64,000 nt of DNA, from contig NZ_JAKRFZ010000021.1 in the NCBI RefSeq assembly GCF_022347765.1, positions 19,525 to 83,524 on the forward strand, given 5' to 3'. This DNA comes from Pseudoalteromonas sp. OOF1S-7. Lineage in GTDB: Bacteria; Pseudomonadota; Gammaproteobacteria; Enterobacterales; Alteromonadaceae. A program made the translations under genes and the position numbers. The notes beneath the pieces are model-generated. The model searched no databases, was not told the origin of the DNA, and was given only the letters and a program-made list of their open reading frames with translations. Shown here piece by piece: positions 26,529 to 35,608 of the stretch (position 1 is the first letter of the stretch; every line of letters starts with the position of its first letter).

Positions 26529-27230
26529 TTATTTTTCCTTATCCAGCAGCGCAAGCTGCGTCAATGCAATGGCTTGATAGTGCCCGGGTGGCAGTAGCTG
26601 TGGGTCGAGGTACAGATTGGCTATTCGCACCCGATATAAATCTACCACCCGATAACCACAATAACGCGCCATTTTACGGATCTGCCGATTCAGCCCCTGT
26701 TTGAGGATGATAGTAAAGGTGTCTGCTGCAACAGGCTCGACCCGGCAGGGTTGGGTTGTGACGCCATCTACAGGTATCCCGGAACGCATTTGGGCACAAA
26801 ATTGCGCATCAAACGGGCGGTCTAGGATAACCCGGTACTCTTTTTCCTGATGATGGTCAGGGTGGATAAGCCGGTTGCAGAGTTCTCCGTCGTTGGTGAG
26901 TAGCAACAACCCGCGACTGTCTTTATCCAGGCGGCCAATGGGATAAACACGCTCTCCTGGGGGGAGATAATGGATCAGGCTGTCTGCGTCGTTCAGGCGC
27001 AATTTACAGTCTATCCCGACCGGTTTATGGTACGCATAGAGTTTTTTTGGGGCCAGGCCAGATACCGGCCTTCCACTGACAACAATGTCATCGGTGTCGG
27101 TGACATGATCAATGTGGTTAGCCGGGTGACCATTCACAGTCACCTCTGCGGCTTCGATCAGCCGTGAGGCCTGACGGCGGGAACAGACACCACAGTGACT
27201 CAGGTATTTGGCTAGGCGCATTGGTTGCAT
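26529..27230 (-). CDS. RluF-like 23S rRNA pseudouridine synthase
   Basis: 233 residues: an N-terminal S4 RNA-binding domain (MRLAKYLSHCGVCSRRQASRLI), then the RsuA-type catalytic domain with the catalytic Asp in GRLDKDSRGLLLLTND and the late motif LKQGLNRQIRKMARYCGYRV. The set of motifs fits the RluB/RluE/RluF/RsuA group; the LYRVRIANL segment resembles RluF, which modifies U2604 in helix 74. Assignment within the group is not certain. It is the last gene of a possible run with the retropepsin-like gene 34 bases upstream. Confidence 0.85.
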   Translation of the reverse strand: MQPMRLAKYLSHCGVCSRRQASRLIEAAEVTVNGHPANHIDHVTDTDDIVVSGRPVSGLAPKKLYAYHKPVGIDCKLRLNDADSLIHYLPPGERVYPIGRLDKDSRGLLLLTNDGELCNRLIHPDHHQEKEYRVILDRPFDAQFCAQMRSGIPVDGVTTQPCRVEPVAADTFTIILKQGLNRQIRKMARYCGYRVVDLYRVRIANLYLDPQLLPPGHYQAIALTQLALLDKEK

Positions 27231-27264
27231 AAAAGAGATAACCCGGGAGCAAAAGCTCAGTATA

Positions 27265-28401
27265 TCAATTGTGGCTGCGCGGACGCAAAATCAGTACTGC
27301 ATTTTGCTGGTCAATATCAAAGTCAAAATGGCGCAAGAAGTTCATGCCCAGCAGTCCGGGGCCTGCCCGCATCTCATTCATCACCGCAAATTGCATCGGG
27401 CCGCGCACCTGATCGCCAATTTGCATCTGCGCACTTTGATAGAATTCGACGCTTGCCAGACCATTGGCCGTAGACACCGTGCGGGTATCCAGATAGTCAA
27501 CAGCTTGCTCTAATGCAGCGAATTGCTGCTGGGTCAGTGACGTCACGCTGGCTCCGGTGTCGATCATCAATTCAATGGTGGTGCCCGCGAGTCGGGCTTC
27601 GAGGACAAAATGGCTACCCAGGCGGCGCAGCGGGACATGTGTTACGCCTTGTTGCAGCGCTTTCGCCCGCTGGTAAAGTGCTTCGGTTTCTAGGTGGTGA
27701 CGCAGGGTGTGAGCCGCCTGGGCAATTAAAAACAAGGCTTCGGCAGGTTGCAATAATGCCAGATGTGCCTCGACCTGGTGCGTCAGTAAGGGCAGCATTT
27801 GTGGCTTTTCATCGTACCAGGGGGCAGCAAGTGTCAGTAGCTCATGCCACTGTTGCTGCTGGCTCAGCTCGTCCAGGCGCGGCACCAGCAGGGTATCAAC
27901 CAGCGTTTGCCACTGAGCATAATGTGGGTTGTGCCGATATGCGATAAGGAGCCGGGTAAGTGCTTCGTCTGGTTGATCAAGAGATTGATATATAAGGATT
28001 TCTATCCGTTGCGCTGTCACTGCCTGGGGTTCGGCTCTGAGGTAGCCCTGCACCAGAGCCAGCTGGGCGAATAACTGAGCTTGGCTTGCCTGCATGAGTT
28101 GGGTGTCTATCCATTGCCACCATTGCTGCGCATAGCGCTTTGTGATGTCCGGATGGGTTTGTCGCGCTTGCAGCAAACTGGCCAGGGCCTGTTCATAATG
28201 GGCCTGCTCAAATGCCTGCTGCGCCCGGGTAACCGAGGCTGGCGTACTGCTCTTTTTAAACTGTGCAGCACTGGCCTGCGGTGCGGCAGGAACCGATTGT
28301 GGACCGTCGGGAAGTGATGCAGATGACAGATGATACAACTGCCAGCCCAGCCAGGCGTTGCACACCAAAGAGAGTCCTAAAAGTATCGATTTCATCTGCA
28401 T
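27265..28401 (-). CDS. Retropepsin-like aspartic protease with helical repeat region
   Basis: 378 residues. An N-terminal membrane or signal segment (ILLGLSLVCNAWLGWQLY) is followed by about 180 residues of TPR-like helices (residues 60-250) and a C-terminal single-lobe aspartic protease domain: Asp281 in MIDTGASVTSL and the second family motif GLLGMNFL. Such single-lobe proteases act as dimers. The protein is probably anchored in the inner membrane and faces the periplasm. Start at 28401 behind GGAG; another ATG lies six bases downstream. The RmlD-like gene ends 12 bases upstream. Confidence 0.85.
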   Translation of the reverse strand: MQMKSILLGLSLVCNAWLGWQLYHLSSASLPDGPQSVPAAPQASAAQFKKSSTPASVTRAQQAFEQAHYEQALASLLQARQTHPDITKRYAQQWWQWIDTQLMQASQAQLFAQLALVQGYLRAEPQAVTAQRIEILIYQSLDQPDEALTRLLIAYRHNPHYAQWQTLVDTLLVPRLDELSQQQQWHELLTLAAPWYDEKPQMLPLLTHQVEAHLALLQPAEALFLIAQAAHTLRHHLETEALYQRAKALQQGVTHVPLRRLGSHFVLEARLAGTTIELMIDTGASVTSLTQQQFAALEQAVDYLDTRTVSTANGLASVEFYQSAQMQIGDQVRGPMQFAVMNEMRAGPGLLGMNFLRHFDFDIDQQNAVLILRPRSHN

Positions 28402-28413
28402 AGCCGGTTGCTC

Positions 28414-29289
28414 CTACAGGTGCCGGCTCAATACGGCCGCTATCGCGGAGGCAAAATCCCGATGGTGGGCGATACCCAGTGCGTGCAGGCGGGTGTCCTG
28501 AAGTGCGCAGTTGTATGGCCGTGCCGCACTTTGCGTCGGCTCAGGCACCGCAATAAGCTGCTCTGCATCGATACCCAGTAGGGGGGCCATAGTGCGTGCC
28601 ATCTGATATTTGGTCATCGCCTGAGTATCCGATACGTGATAAATGCCACGCAACTCTTTTGCCGGGAGTGCCACTAAGTCTGCCAGTGTGAGTGCGATGT
28701 CTTCAACATGGGTGGGGTAACGCACTGCCCAGTCATCGTGGCTACCCGAAACAGATGCTTTTAGCTGCTCGGCGATCACCGTTACAGCAGACTCGGCCAG
28801 ATATTCGACTTCACCGTACAACACGGGTACGCGGATCACGCAATGGGCCGGGTCGATAGACAGTACTGCCTGCTCAGCCCGTTGTTTACTCTGACCGTAA
28901 AAATTGAGTGGGTTGGTCTTAGCCTGCTCTCGATACGGTGGCTCAGTGCCGTCAAAGACGTAGTCGGTGCTGATAAAAAACAACCGGATCCCACGTTGAC
29001 GACATTGTGTGGCCAGGTGCTCACTGGCTGCGACATTGAGCGCCAGTGTCTGAGCATGGTCCGTTTCACAGACATCTGGTTTTCGCTCTGCGGCTGCGTG
29101 GATCAGCACATCTGGTGCATATTCATCGAGGAAGGTATGCACGGCACGCTGATCTGATAAATCGAGGGAAACCAGCGGAGGGGTGGCGCGACGAAATCCA
29201 GTGCCAATAATGTTGTACCGGGTCTCAAGTATTTTAACAAGCGCGCGGCCCAGTAATCCGGTGGCGCCGGTAATGGCGATGGTTTGCAT
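28414..29289 (-). CDS. RmlD-like NAD(P)-dependent reductase (SDR family)
   Basis: 291 residues with a Rossmann motif TGATGLLGRAL at the N-terminus, the catalytic YGQSKQ and the family pieces STDYVFDG, NPLNFYGQSK and GIYHVSD. It resembles dTDP-4-dehydrorhamnose reductase (RmlD) and the regulatory subunit of methionine adenosyltransferase (MAT2B). There are no other rhamnose genes nearby, so the sugar-nucleotide role is not supported by context. Probably co-transcribed with the downstream retropepsin-like gene. Confidence 0.85.
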   Translation of the reverse strand: MQTIAITGATGLLGRALVKILETRYNIIGTGFRRATPPLVSLDLSDQRAVHTFLDEYAPDVLIHAAAERKPDVCETDHAQTLALNVAASEHLATQCRQRGIRLFFISTDYVFDGTEPPYREQAKTNPLNFYGQSKQRAEQAVLSIDPAHCVIRVPVLYGEVEYLAESAVTVIAEQLKASVSGSHDDWAVRYPTHVEDIALTLADLVALPAKELRGIYHVSDTQAMTKYQMARTMAPLLGIDAEQLIAVPEPTQSAARPYNCALQDTRLHALGIAHHRDFASAIAAVLSRHL

Positions 29290-29367
29290 AGCAACTCCAT
29301 TGATTGTCTGAACAAATTATGCTCTATTTGAATTTGGAACTATTATAACAACGTAGAAGGAAGTACT

Positions 29368-30663
29368 ATGAAGTTACACAAGTTTTTCGTACCAGTCATG
29401 TTTCTCTTTCCTGCAGGTGCAATCTCAGCTCAGACTATCTACTCCATAGGGAGCGATTGTACATTGGATGACACAGAGCAACCGGTTACCTTTCGTGCTG
29501 AGTATACCCAACGTTATACCCAGGAAGACAATGAAGTCACGCAAATAGTTAAGGAAATGCTGTATGAGCAGCTACTGAGTCAGCCTGGTAAGTTTCCTAA
29601 CGGGGTTCAGGTTGACTCGTTGTATTTTACGAGCCATCCAGTGGCGGCATCTCGTATGAATAAAGCTGTTATTCAGGGAGCGTTGACAGTTGAGCCGGTG
29701 GTTGAGTGCCGCAGTCATCACTTAATTTCGTCAGCGAGCACATTAAATGACCGATTCTTAGCTCAGAAGTCTGACGGTATAGATTACCAAATGTCATTGC
29801 AAGTGTTGAACGCTCCAAAGACAGTCACGGTGCCTGAAACGCATATTTCAGTTAATCGTGTGTTTGGTTTTGATTTGGGTACTAGCTATACGGAAGTCGA
29901 GCAACGAGTAGGGCGTTTTAGTCTGACCTGGCAGCTTGCAGCAGATCTGCGTATGGCTGCAATTGGTCGTAATCATGTACTTTTCTTCGAACAGGATAAG
30001 TTGATTGGTTATCAATATGCGAAATTTCTGTTTCCTACCGCTGTACACAACCTCATAGAAATGCACCCTCTGGATTTCGCAATTGACGTGTCAGGGGGGA
30101 CTGTCCAATCACCTCACAAAGCGTTCCTGAACGAACATCAATTGGCGCAGCTTGAAGAGAGCTTCCCATTGGTCACGACTTCTCGCGTCAAACTATCTGA
30201 TGACGAAATGGGCATTCGGCTTGAAGCATTGCAAGTTGGCCGGTTACCAGCACTACCTCTTGAATGGTCCAACACACACTGTTATGAAAATGGTTCCGTA
30301 GAGCAGTATATACAGAGGCATCAAGCTGAGCTGGTCAATATTGTTTCACAGCAAGGCTTTCGCATCTATATGACGGGTTGCAGTCAAATCATGACGATGA
30401 ACTATTTTGGGCAGATCAAACAGCTAGAGCTGCTGGAACCCATCAATGTTCGAACTGCACGGGTTTGGCAGGCCAAGACCTTATTTGGTTTAAGCCCCTG
30501 GTCATTGGGAAAATTGCGCTATAACGCGCACGCAGCAAGTTTGGGGGAGGCGCTGGAGACGCTTGAAGAGGGTGTTGTTACAGTCAAGAATGATGCCTGG
30601 TTTGGACATTTTTTTGTGGAACACGATAAGGTTGTTGCTGGAAGCGTCATGTATAAACGTTAA
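29368..30663 (+). CDS. Secreted protein of unknown function with a repeated module
   Basis: 431 residues beginning with a signal peptide (MKLHKFFVPVMFLFPAGAISA). I recognise no family. Two stretches look alike: residues 165-218 (VFGFDLGTSYTEVEQRVG ... VLFFEQDKLIGYQY) and 372-429 (LFGLSPWSLGKLRY ... GHFFVEHDKVVAGSVMY). The pattern, a GlySer start, an alpha segment, then beta strands ending in an F-x-x-x-DK strand, vaguely resembles BLIP/SmpA-like modules. Four cysteines lie at about 31, 114, 305 and 338 and could form disulphides. GAAGGAAGT precedes the ATG. It is a single gene between unrelated neighbours. Confidence 0.75.
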   Translation: MKLHKFFVPVMFLFPAGAISAQTIYSIGSDCTLDDTEQPVTFRAEYTQRYTQEDNEVTQIVKEMLYEQLLSQPGKFPNGVQVDSLYFTSHPVAASRMNKAVIQGALTVEPVVECRSHHLISSASTLNDRFLAQKSDGIDYQMSLQVLNAPKTVTVPETHISVNRVFGFDLGTSYTEVEQRVGRFSLTWQLAADLRMAAIGRNHVLFFEQDKLIGYQYAKFLFPTAVHNLIEMHPLDFAIDVSGGTVQSPHKAFLNEHQLAQLEESFPLVTTSRVKLSDDEMGIRLEALQVGRLPALPLEWSNTHCYENGSVEQYIQRHQAELVNIVSQQGFRIYMTGCSQIMTMNYFGQIKQLELLEPINVRTARVWQAKTLFGLSPWSLGKLRYNAHAASLGEALETLEEGVVTVKNDAWFGHFFVEHDKVVAGSVMYKR

Positions 30664-30673
30664 ACGTTAGGAG

Positions 30674-30694
30674 GGGACCGGTTTGCACCGGCCC
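30674..30694 (+). terminator. Hairpin downstream of the unknown secreted protein gene
   Basis: GGGACCGG (30674-30681) pairs with CCGGCCC (30688-30694) apart from a bulged A, loop TTTGCA, followed by TTATAT. It lies eleven bases after the stop and is a weak, T-poor terminator candidate. Confidence 0.5.
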
Positions 30695-30699
30695 TTATA

Positions 30700-30735
30700 T
30701 ACTACACCTACTACACCTACTACACCTACTACACC
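30700..30735. repeat. Four perfect 9-bp tandem repeats across a stop codon
   Basis: TACTACACC is repeated at 30700-30708, 30709-30717, 30718-30726 and 30727-30735. The POT transporter stop codon (30731-30729 on the minus strand) lies within the last copy. In the frame of that gene the repeat reads TAG TAG GTG, so it supplies a series of back-to-back stops. Confidence 0.95.
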
Positions 30736-32228
30736 GCTTGTTGCTGACTCTGACCTTCCCAGACTTTGGCACGTAAACCAAACAGGCCAACCAGGATCCC
30801 CACGCCAATACAGAACAGGCTGATTTGAAGATACAGGTTAGGCATCTGTTCCACGTTGTTGGGGTCAAAGTTACCAGCCAGCAGGCCCGAGATAATGTTC
30901 CCGATTGAGTAAGTTAATACAAAGACGCCCATCATCTGCCCGGCAAAGCGTTTTGGCGACAGTTTGCTGACAGCACTCAGTGCCACCGGACTCAGGCACA
31001 ATTCACCAACCGTATGCAGGAAGTAAGTGGTTACCAGCCACATGGGCGCAACCTTTAGACCTTGTGCAGCATATTGCGCGGCAAAGAACATGACAATAAA
31101 GCCGCTGGCCATGATCACCAGGCCAATGGCACATTTCACCGTGTATGATGGGGAGATCATGCGCTTTGCCAGGTTGATCCAAAGGGCAGCGAAGAAGGGC
31201 GACAGTATGATGATGAAAAAGGAATTAGTAGACTGAAACCAGGCGGTGGGAATACTAAAGTCGCCAATCAGCCGGTCGGTATAATCGCGGGCAAACAGGT
31301 TCAGTGACGATCCGGCCTGCTCAAACCCGGACCAGAAACAGGCTGAGGCCACACAGACCAAAAAGAGTGCCCACATCTTGCGTTTCTCATCATGCTCCAG
31401 CTCGCCGGCAAAGTAAATGAACCCGTAATAGGCAAAGAAGATAAGCGTAAATGCCACTGCCACATATTGAGCCACGACAACCGGGTTAATGATGATCAGG
31501 CCACTGTAGGTCAGTGCAACGACGCCAGCGACGATGGCAACCACCGTACTGATGACCGACCAGGCCTTGCGCGCCTTTTCAGCGCAAAGCGGGTTGCTGG
31601 GCTGGTCACCGACATGGGCAATATTTCCCAGGGTTTTGCGATACTGGATCAGGCCAACGCCCATGCCCACGGCGGCAGCACCAAACGCCCAGTGCCAGCC
31701 CAGGTTTTCCATAAAGTAGCCACAAATGGTGTAGCCGAGCACTGACCCCAGATTGATCCCCATGTAGTAAAGGGCATAACCGCCATCGCGCCGTTCGTCT
31801 TCATCACGATAAAGCTGGCCCACCATGGCACTGATATTGGGTTTCAGCAGGCCGGTGCCCGCAGCCACCAGGATCAGGCCAATAAAAAAGGTTTCATGGG
31901 CAGGGATGGCCAACACGATATGGCCACACATGATAATGATCCCGCCGTACCAGACGGTACGCTGACCACCGAGCAGGCGATCGGCTATCCAGCCACCGGG
32001 CAAACCCAGAAAGTACACTGCGCCTGTGTATAAGCCATAGATGGCCGCCGCCGCCGCAACGGTGAACTCCAGACCTTCTTCTTGCAATGAGGCGGTCATA
32101 AAAAGCACCAGCAGAGCGCGCATACCGTAGTAGCTCATACGCTCCCACATTTCGGTGAAAAAGAGCGTCGACAGACCTCGGGGGTGGCCAAAAAACCCTG
32201 TATCAAGATGAGTGTCCTGAGATGACAT
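30729..32228 (-). CDS. Proton-dependent oligopeptide transporter (POT/PTR2 family)
   Basis: 499 residues, about 14 membrane helices. The N-terminal motif FTEMWERMSYYGMRALL is the ExxERFxYYG proton-coupling motif of the POT family with Met in place of Phe; PGGWIADRLLG is the second family signature. Such proteins import di- and tripeptides with protons across the inner membrane. The overall length fits the DtpT/YjdL-type bacterial members. The gene stands alone, ending in the 9-bp repeats listed separately. Confidence 0.93.
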   Translation of the reverse strand: MSSQDTHLDTGFFGHPRGLSTLFFTEMWERMSYYGMRALLVLFMTASLQEEGLEFTVAAAAAIYGLYTGAVYFLGLPGGWIADRLLGGQRTVWYGGIIIMCGHIVLAIPAHETFFIGLILVAAGTGLLKPNISAMVGQLYRDEDERRDGGYALYYMGINLGSVLGYTICGYFMENLGWHWAFGAAAVGMGVGLIQYRKTLGNIAHVGDQPSNPLCAEKARKAWSVISTVVAIVAGVVALTYSGLIIINPVVVAQYVAVAFTLIFFAYYGFIYFAGELEHDEKRKMWALFLVCVASACFWSGFEQAGSSLNLFARDYTDRLIGDFSIPTAWFQSTNSFFIIILSPFFAALWINLAKRMISPSYTVKCAIGLVIMASGFIVMFFAAQYAAQGLKVAPMWLVTTYFLHTVGELCLSPVALSAVSKLSPKRFAGQMMGVFVLTYSIGNIISGLLAGNFDPNNVEQMPNLYLQISLFCIGVGILVGLFGLRAKVWEGQSQQQAV

Positions 32229-32297
32229 AATAGACTTCCGATTGTTGTTTTATTATACGAAAGTCTTATTAGTACGTGATTTGTTAAAAGTTTGCAA

Positions 32298-32318
32298 CCG
32301 AAGTGAGTTGGCCTTCGG
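32298..32318 (-). terminator. Weak terminator candidate after yigB
   Basis: CCGAAG (32298-32303) and CTTCGG (32313-32318) can pair; on the minus strand TTGCAAACTTTT follows. It lies 27 bases after the yigB stop and ahead of the POT gene. Confidence 0.4.
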
Positions 32319-32344
32319 CTGAGGGGAGTGCGCCTGTATTGCGG

Positions 32345-33049
32345 CTATGTGGTCAATGCCGACAGGGCTTGAATATCATCAATTTCAATGTCGGCGAGGC
32401 CCTGATAACGGTAGGCAGCGTCTTGATTGTTAAGCCACACACTACGACATCCTGCCAGATTGGCGCCCTGCACATCCGTATCCAGGCTGTCACCTATGTG
32501 CAGCAACTGGTGCGGCGCCACAGCGCAGTAGTGACAGGCGGCTTCAAACAGATCGGCATGGGGTTTGGCACGGCCATCCCGGCCTGCCATAAACACCTGT
32601 TCGAACTGACCGGCCAGATTAAAGCGCTCTACTTCAACGTTGCCATTGGTAATTGCAATCAGCCGGAAACGTTTGCTCAGACGCGCCAGCAGATCCAATA
32701 CCGACGCGCTGACCTCAATTTGACTGCGCGCGGTTGCGAACGCCTGATAGGCAGCATCGGCGTGGTGTTCAACGTCTGCATCACTAAACCCGGCTTGCTT
32801 TAAGCCATAGCGCAGTGCCGCCTGACGCCAGCGGGTAACGTCATTGCTGAGTGCTGGCTGCCCGGTGGCGACGTGCTGGCGGCATTCGAGCCAAAATTGT
32901 GGACCCTGCGCACGCCAGGGCGCTAGTGCATTGACATAGTCGTTCATTGCCTGCACAGCAGCGGCGATCACGGGGTGGTTGTTATACAAAGTATCGTCCA
33001 GGTCGAAGCTCAGTACCTGGATCTCATCAATAGCACGGTTAAATCGCAT
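32345..33049 (-). CDS. yigB: HAD-family hydrolase YigB
   Basis: 234 residues with the HAD signatures LSFDLDDTLYNN (motif I, two Asp), AITNGN (motif II) and HIGDSLDTDVQGA (motif IV). In E. coli YigB dephosphorylates 5-amino-6-(5-phosphoribitylamino)uracil in riboflavin synthesis and FMN. It is the last gene of the lptM-lysA-dapF-DUF484-xerC-yigB operon, in the order seen in E. coli and relatives. Confidence 0.9.
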   Translation of the reverse strand: MRFNRAIDEIQVLSFDLDDTLYNNHPVIAAAVQAMNDYVNALAPWRAQGPQFWLECRQHVATGQPALSNDVTRWRQAALRYGLKQAGFSDADVEHHADAAYQAFATARSQIEVSASVLDLLARLSKRFRLIAITNGNVEVERFNLAGQFEQVFMAGRDGRAKPHADLFEAACHYCAVAPHQLLHIGDSLDTDVQGANLAGCRSVWLNNQDAAYRYQGLADIEIDDIQALSALTT

Positions 33050-33108
33050 AACACCTCTCAGTTGTTTAAGTCTGCCAGAGTGTACCTAAAGAAACGCTTC
33101 AGGCCTAC

Positions 33109-34053
33109 TTAGCCTTTACGTTGTTTGCGGGCTCTGGGATGGGCGTTGTCATACACCTTGGCAAGATGACCAAAGTCGACATGTGTATAGACCTGAGTTG
33201 CCGACAGGCTGGTGTGGCCCAGCATTTCCTGTATTGCCCGCAGATCGCCACTGGATTCGAGTAAGTGGGTGGCAAAGGAGTGACGCAGCTTGTGGGGGTG
33301 AATGGTACCGGTAATGCCCTGACGGATCCCCCACTCCTGCATTCTGGCACGCACGTGGCGCGCCGAAATACGGGTTTGGCGTTTGCTGACAAACAGTGCC
33401 GGCTCATCAGCAGGGGCAAATACAGGGCGATACTTGAGCCACTGTGCAATGGCCTCCAGGGCCTTGCCGCCCACAGGCACAACCCGCTCTTTGTTGCCCT
33501 TACCCAGCACCCGTATTTCACCATCGCGGATATCGTGCAGGTTGGCATTGACCAGCTCACTGATCCGCAGTCCGCTGGAATACATCAGCTCCATCATGGC
33601 CTTGTCGCGCACTGCGAGCGCATCGTCATCTGCAATGTCCAGCAGTTGCGCCATCTGGTCCACATCCAGGCTTTTTGGCAGTGGCTTTTGAAATTTTGGT
33701 CCGCGCAGCCCCTGGGCCGGGTTGTAGGCGTCTTGATCTGTGGCGTGTTTGTGTTGCAAAAACTTGTATAAGCTGCGCACACAGCTGAGTTTTAGATTGA
33801 TACTGCGCGGGTTGTATTGGCGGGTGCGCAGCTGCATTGAGTAGCGTCTGACCAGCTCACTGCTGACTGCCAGCCAGTGCTCACAGTGGGGGGCAAAAAA
33901 AGCCGCAGCTTGCAATAACTGGCGCTGGTATTGTCCCAGGGTATGGGCTGAGTACTGACGTTCAAACTTCAGGTAATTGGCAAAGTCGGCAATCGGCTCC
34001 AGCCAGCCCGAACCGAGTTCGTTTGGATTAACATCCAGGTGCGGTTTACTCAT
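33109..34053 (-). CDS. xerC: Tyrosine recombinase XerC
   Basis: 314 residues. N-terminal SAM-like core-binding domain (about 15-105), then the tyrosine recombinase domain with Arg163 (SGLRISELV), Lys187 region, His254 and Arg257 (HKLRHSFATHLL), His280 (MLGH) and nucleophile Tyr289 (VYTHVDF). With XerD it resolves chromosome dimers at dif. The start overlaps the stop of the DUF484 gene (ATGA). Confidence 0.96.
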   Translation of the reverse strand: MSKPHLDVNPNELGSGWLEPIADFANYLKFERQYSAHTLGQYQRQLLQAAAFFAPHCEHWLAVSSELVRRYSMQLRTRQYNPRSINLKLSCVRSLYKFLQHKHATDQDAYNPAQGLRGPKFQKPLPKSLDVDQMAQLLDIADDDALAVRDKAMMELMYSSGLRISELVNANLHDIRDGEIRVLGKGNKERVVPVGGKALEAIAQWLKYRPVFAPADEPALFVSKRQTRISARHVRARMQEWGIRQGITGTIHPHKLRHSFATHLLESSGDLRAIQEMLGHTSLSATQVYTHVDFGHLAKVYDNAHPRARKQRKG

Positions 34054-34694
34054 GCCAGATGCTGCAATCTGAGTTGCAAAGAAGACACCAGCTCACTGAC
34101 GAACAGAGAGCCGTTACCTGGGGCAAAATGATCGGCGCAATGACTGGCAAACAATAACACGGCTTGCGGGCTATCCTTGTCGCCCAGTGTGTATAATGCA
34201 AACGACTGACATTGTTCGTCTTCAACCAGGCCGGTGCGCTCTGCCTGATTCAGGCGGCCCTGATAACCATTGCTGTCTTTTAAGCGGCTGTGCCTGAGCG
34301 CATTCACTGCACGGGCTTGCTCACTGTCGTCACTGAGGTTAACCAGCTGGCAGTGATTGACGTTAGGCAGTTGGGTTAACTCCTGACTCAACAGCTCGGT
34401 CAGGGCTGACACATCCTGACATTGCCACAGGCGTCGCTGACACTCACTGAACAAACGATAAATCTGTTCATTTTCTTGTGCGTGCGCGACCATCTGCGCA
34501 ATTTGCTTTTGCAGCTGCTGATTTTGTTCACGCAAAGTACGTTGCTGCAACAGTGCCAGGTTAGGCGCGCCCTGGGTATCGTTGTACAGGTTCAGCTCCA
34601 GCAACAGATACGGGTGCGCAAGCAGAAAGTCGGGATGCTGGTGCAGAAAGTCCTGCACCTGCTGGTGTGTCAGTGGGCCTTCTGAGTGGCTCAT
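34050..34694 (-). CDS. DUF484 family protein (GAF-like)
   Basis: 214 residues, starting with HQQVQDFLHQHPDFLLAHPYLL, the typical DUF484 beginning, then a helical coiled-coil-like section (about 35-80) and a GAF-like C-terminal domain. In E. coli the equivalent small gene yigA lies between dapF and xerC, as here. The function is not established. It overlaps both neighbours by four bases, which points to tight translational coupling. Confidence 0.9.
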   Translation of the reverse strand: MSHSEGPLTHQQVQDFLHQHPDFLLAHPYLLLELNLYNDTQGAPNLALLQQRTLREQNQQLQKQIAQMVAHAQENEQIYRLFSECQRRLWQCQDVSALTELLSQELTQLPNVNHCQLVNLSDDSEQARAVNALRHSRLKDSNGYQGRLNQAERTGLVEDEQCQSFALYTLGDKDSPQAVLLFASHCADHFAPGNGSLFVSELVSSLQLRLQHLA

Positions 34695-35521
34695 AATGCA
34701 ATTTGTCCGTCAAAGACGTGCTCTGCAGGACCAGTCATCTTAACGCTCTGGCCAGGGCCATTCCAGCGCACCTGAATGCTGCCACCGGGCAGGTCAACAC
34801 GCACTGTGCTGGCCAGTTTATCCTGCGCTATGCCGACGACTGCGGCAGCGCAAGCGCCACTGCCACATGCCAGGGTTTCTGCGGCGCCCCGCTCCCAGAC
34901 ACGCAGTTTGATATGTTCACGGTTAATGATCTGCATAAAGCCAATATTAGCACGTTTTGGAAAGCGCTCATGGGTTTCCAGCAGCGGTCCCAGCGTGTTC
35001 ACATCTGCCTGCTCAATGTCTTCGACCTCAATCACGCAATGCGGATTCCCCATAGAGACCACACCACAAAACACCGTATGTTCTTCGGCACGCAGAATAT
35101 AAGTTTGTTCCTGCTGTTTCGCCTTAAATGGCACCTGTGCGGGCGCAAATTCGGGTTTGCCCATATTCACGGTGACCTGGCCGTCTTTTTCGGTAAACAG
35201 CGTAATATTGCCGCCTTTCGTGGACACGCTCACTTTGTGTTTGTTGGTCAGGCCCTTCATGCGGACAAAGCGGGCGAAGCAGCGTGCGCCATTGCCACAT
35301 TGTTCTACTTCGGTGCCGTCGGCATTGAATATACGATAATGAAAGTCCAGGTCGGGCGAATAGGGCGGTTCAACCAACAGTAGCTGGTCGAATCCGATGC
35401 CAAAATTGCGGTGTGCCAGTTTACGGATCTGGTCCCGCGACAAAAAGACATTCTGGGTCACGTTATCCACGACCACGAAGTCATTGCCCAAACCATGCAT
35501 CTTTGAAAAATTTACAAACAT
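34691..35521 (-). CDS. dapF: Diaminopimelate epimerase
   Basis: 276 residues from the ATG at 35521 (MFVNFSKMHGLGNDFVVVD). The catalytic cysteines lie in EVEQCGNGARC and TLACGSGACAA. It converts LL- to meso-diaminopimelate for lysine and peptidoglycan. The frame stays open to 35563, but the family begins at this Met. It follows lysA with an 87-base gap. Confidence 0.97.
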   Translation of the reverse strand: MFVNFSKMHGLGNDFVVVDNVTQNVFLSRDQIRKLAHRNFGIGFDQLLLVEPPYSPDLDFHYRIFNADGTEVEQCGNGARCFARFVRMKGLTNKHKVSVSTKGGNITLFTEKDGQVTVNMGKPEFAPAQVPFKAKQQEQTYILRAEEHTVFCGVVSMGNPHCVIEVEDIEQADVNTLGPLLETHERFPKRANIGFMQIINREHIKLRVWERGAAETLACGSGACAAAVVGIAQDKLASTVRVDLPGGSIQVRWNGPGQSVKMTGPAEHVFDGQIAL

Positions 35522-35608
35522 AAAGCCTTTTCTATTTTGGTGTCGCGCTGTGTATGCCCGCACCTATTTTATGATTGTGATACCCTTACTTTGCCACGCC
35601 GTGCGCTA

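Noticed and set aside
27513..27947. 144-codon plus-strand frame opposite the retropepsin-like gene
   Set aside because: Antisense shadow without family features.
34703..35383. 226-codon plus-strand frame opposite dapF
   Set aside because: Shadow of the well-supported dapF gene.
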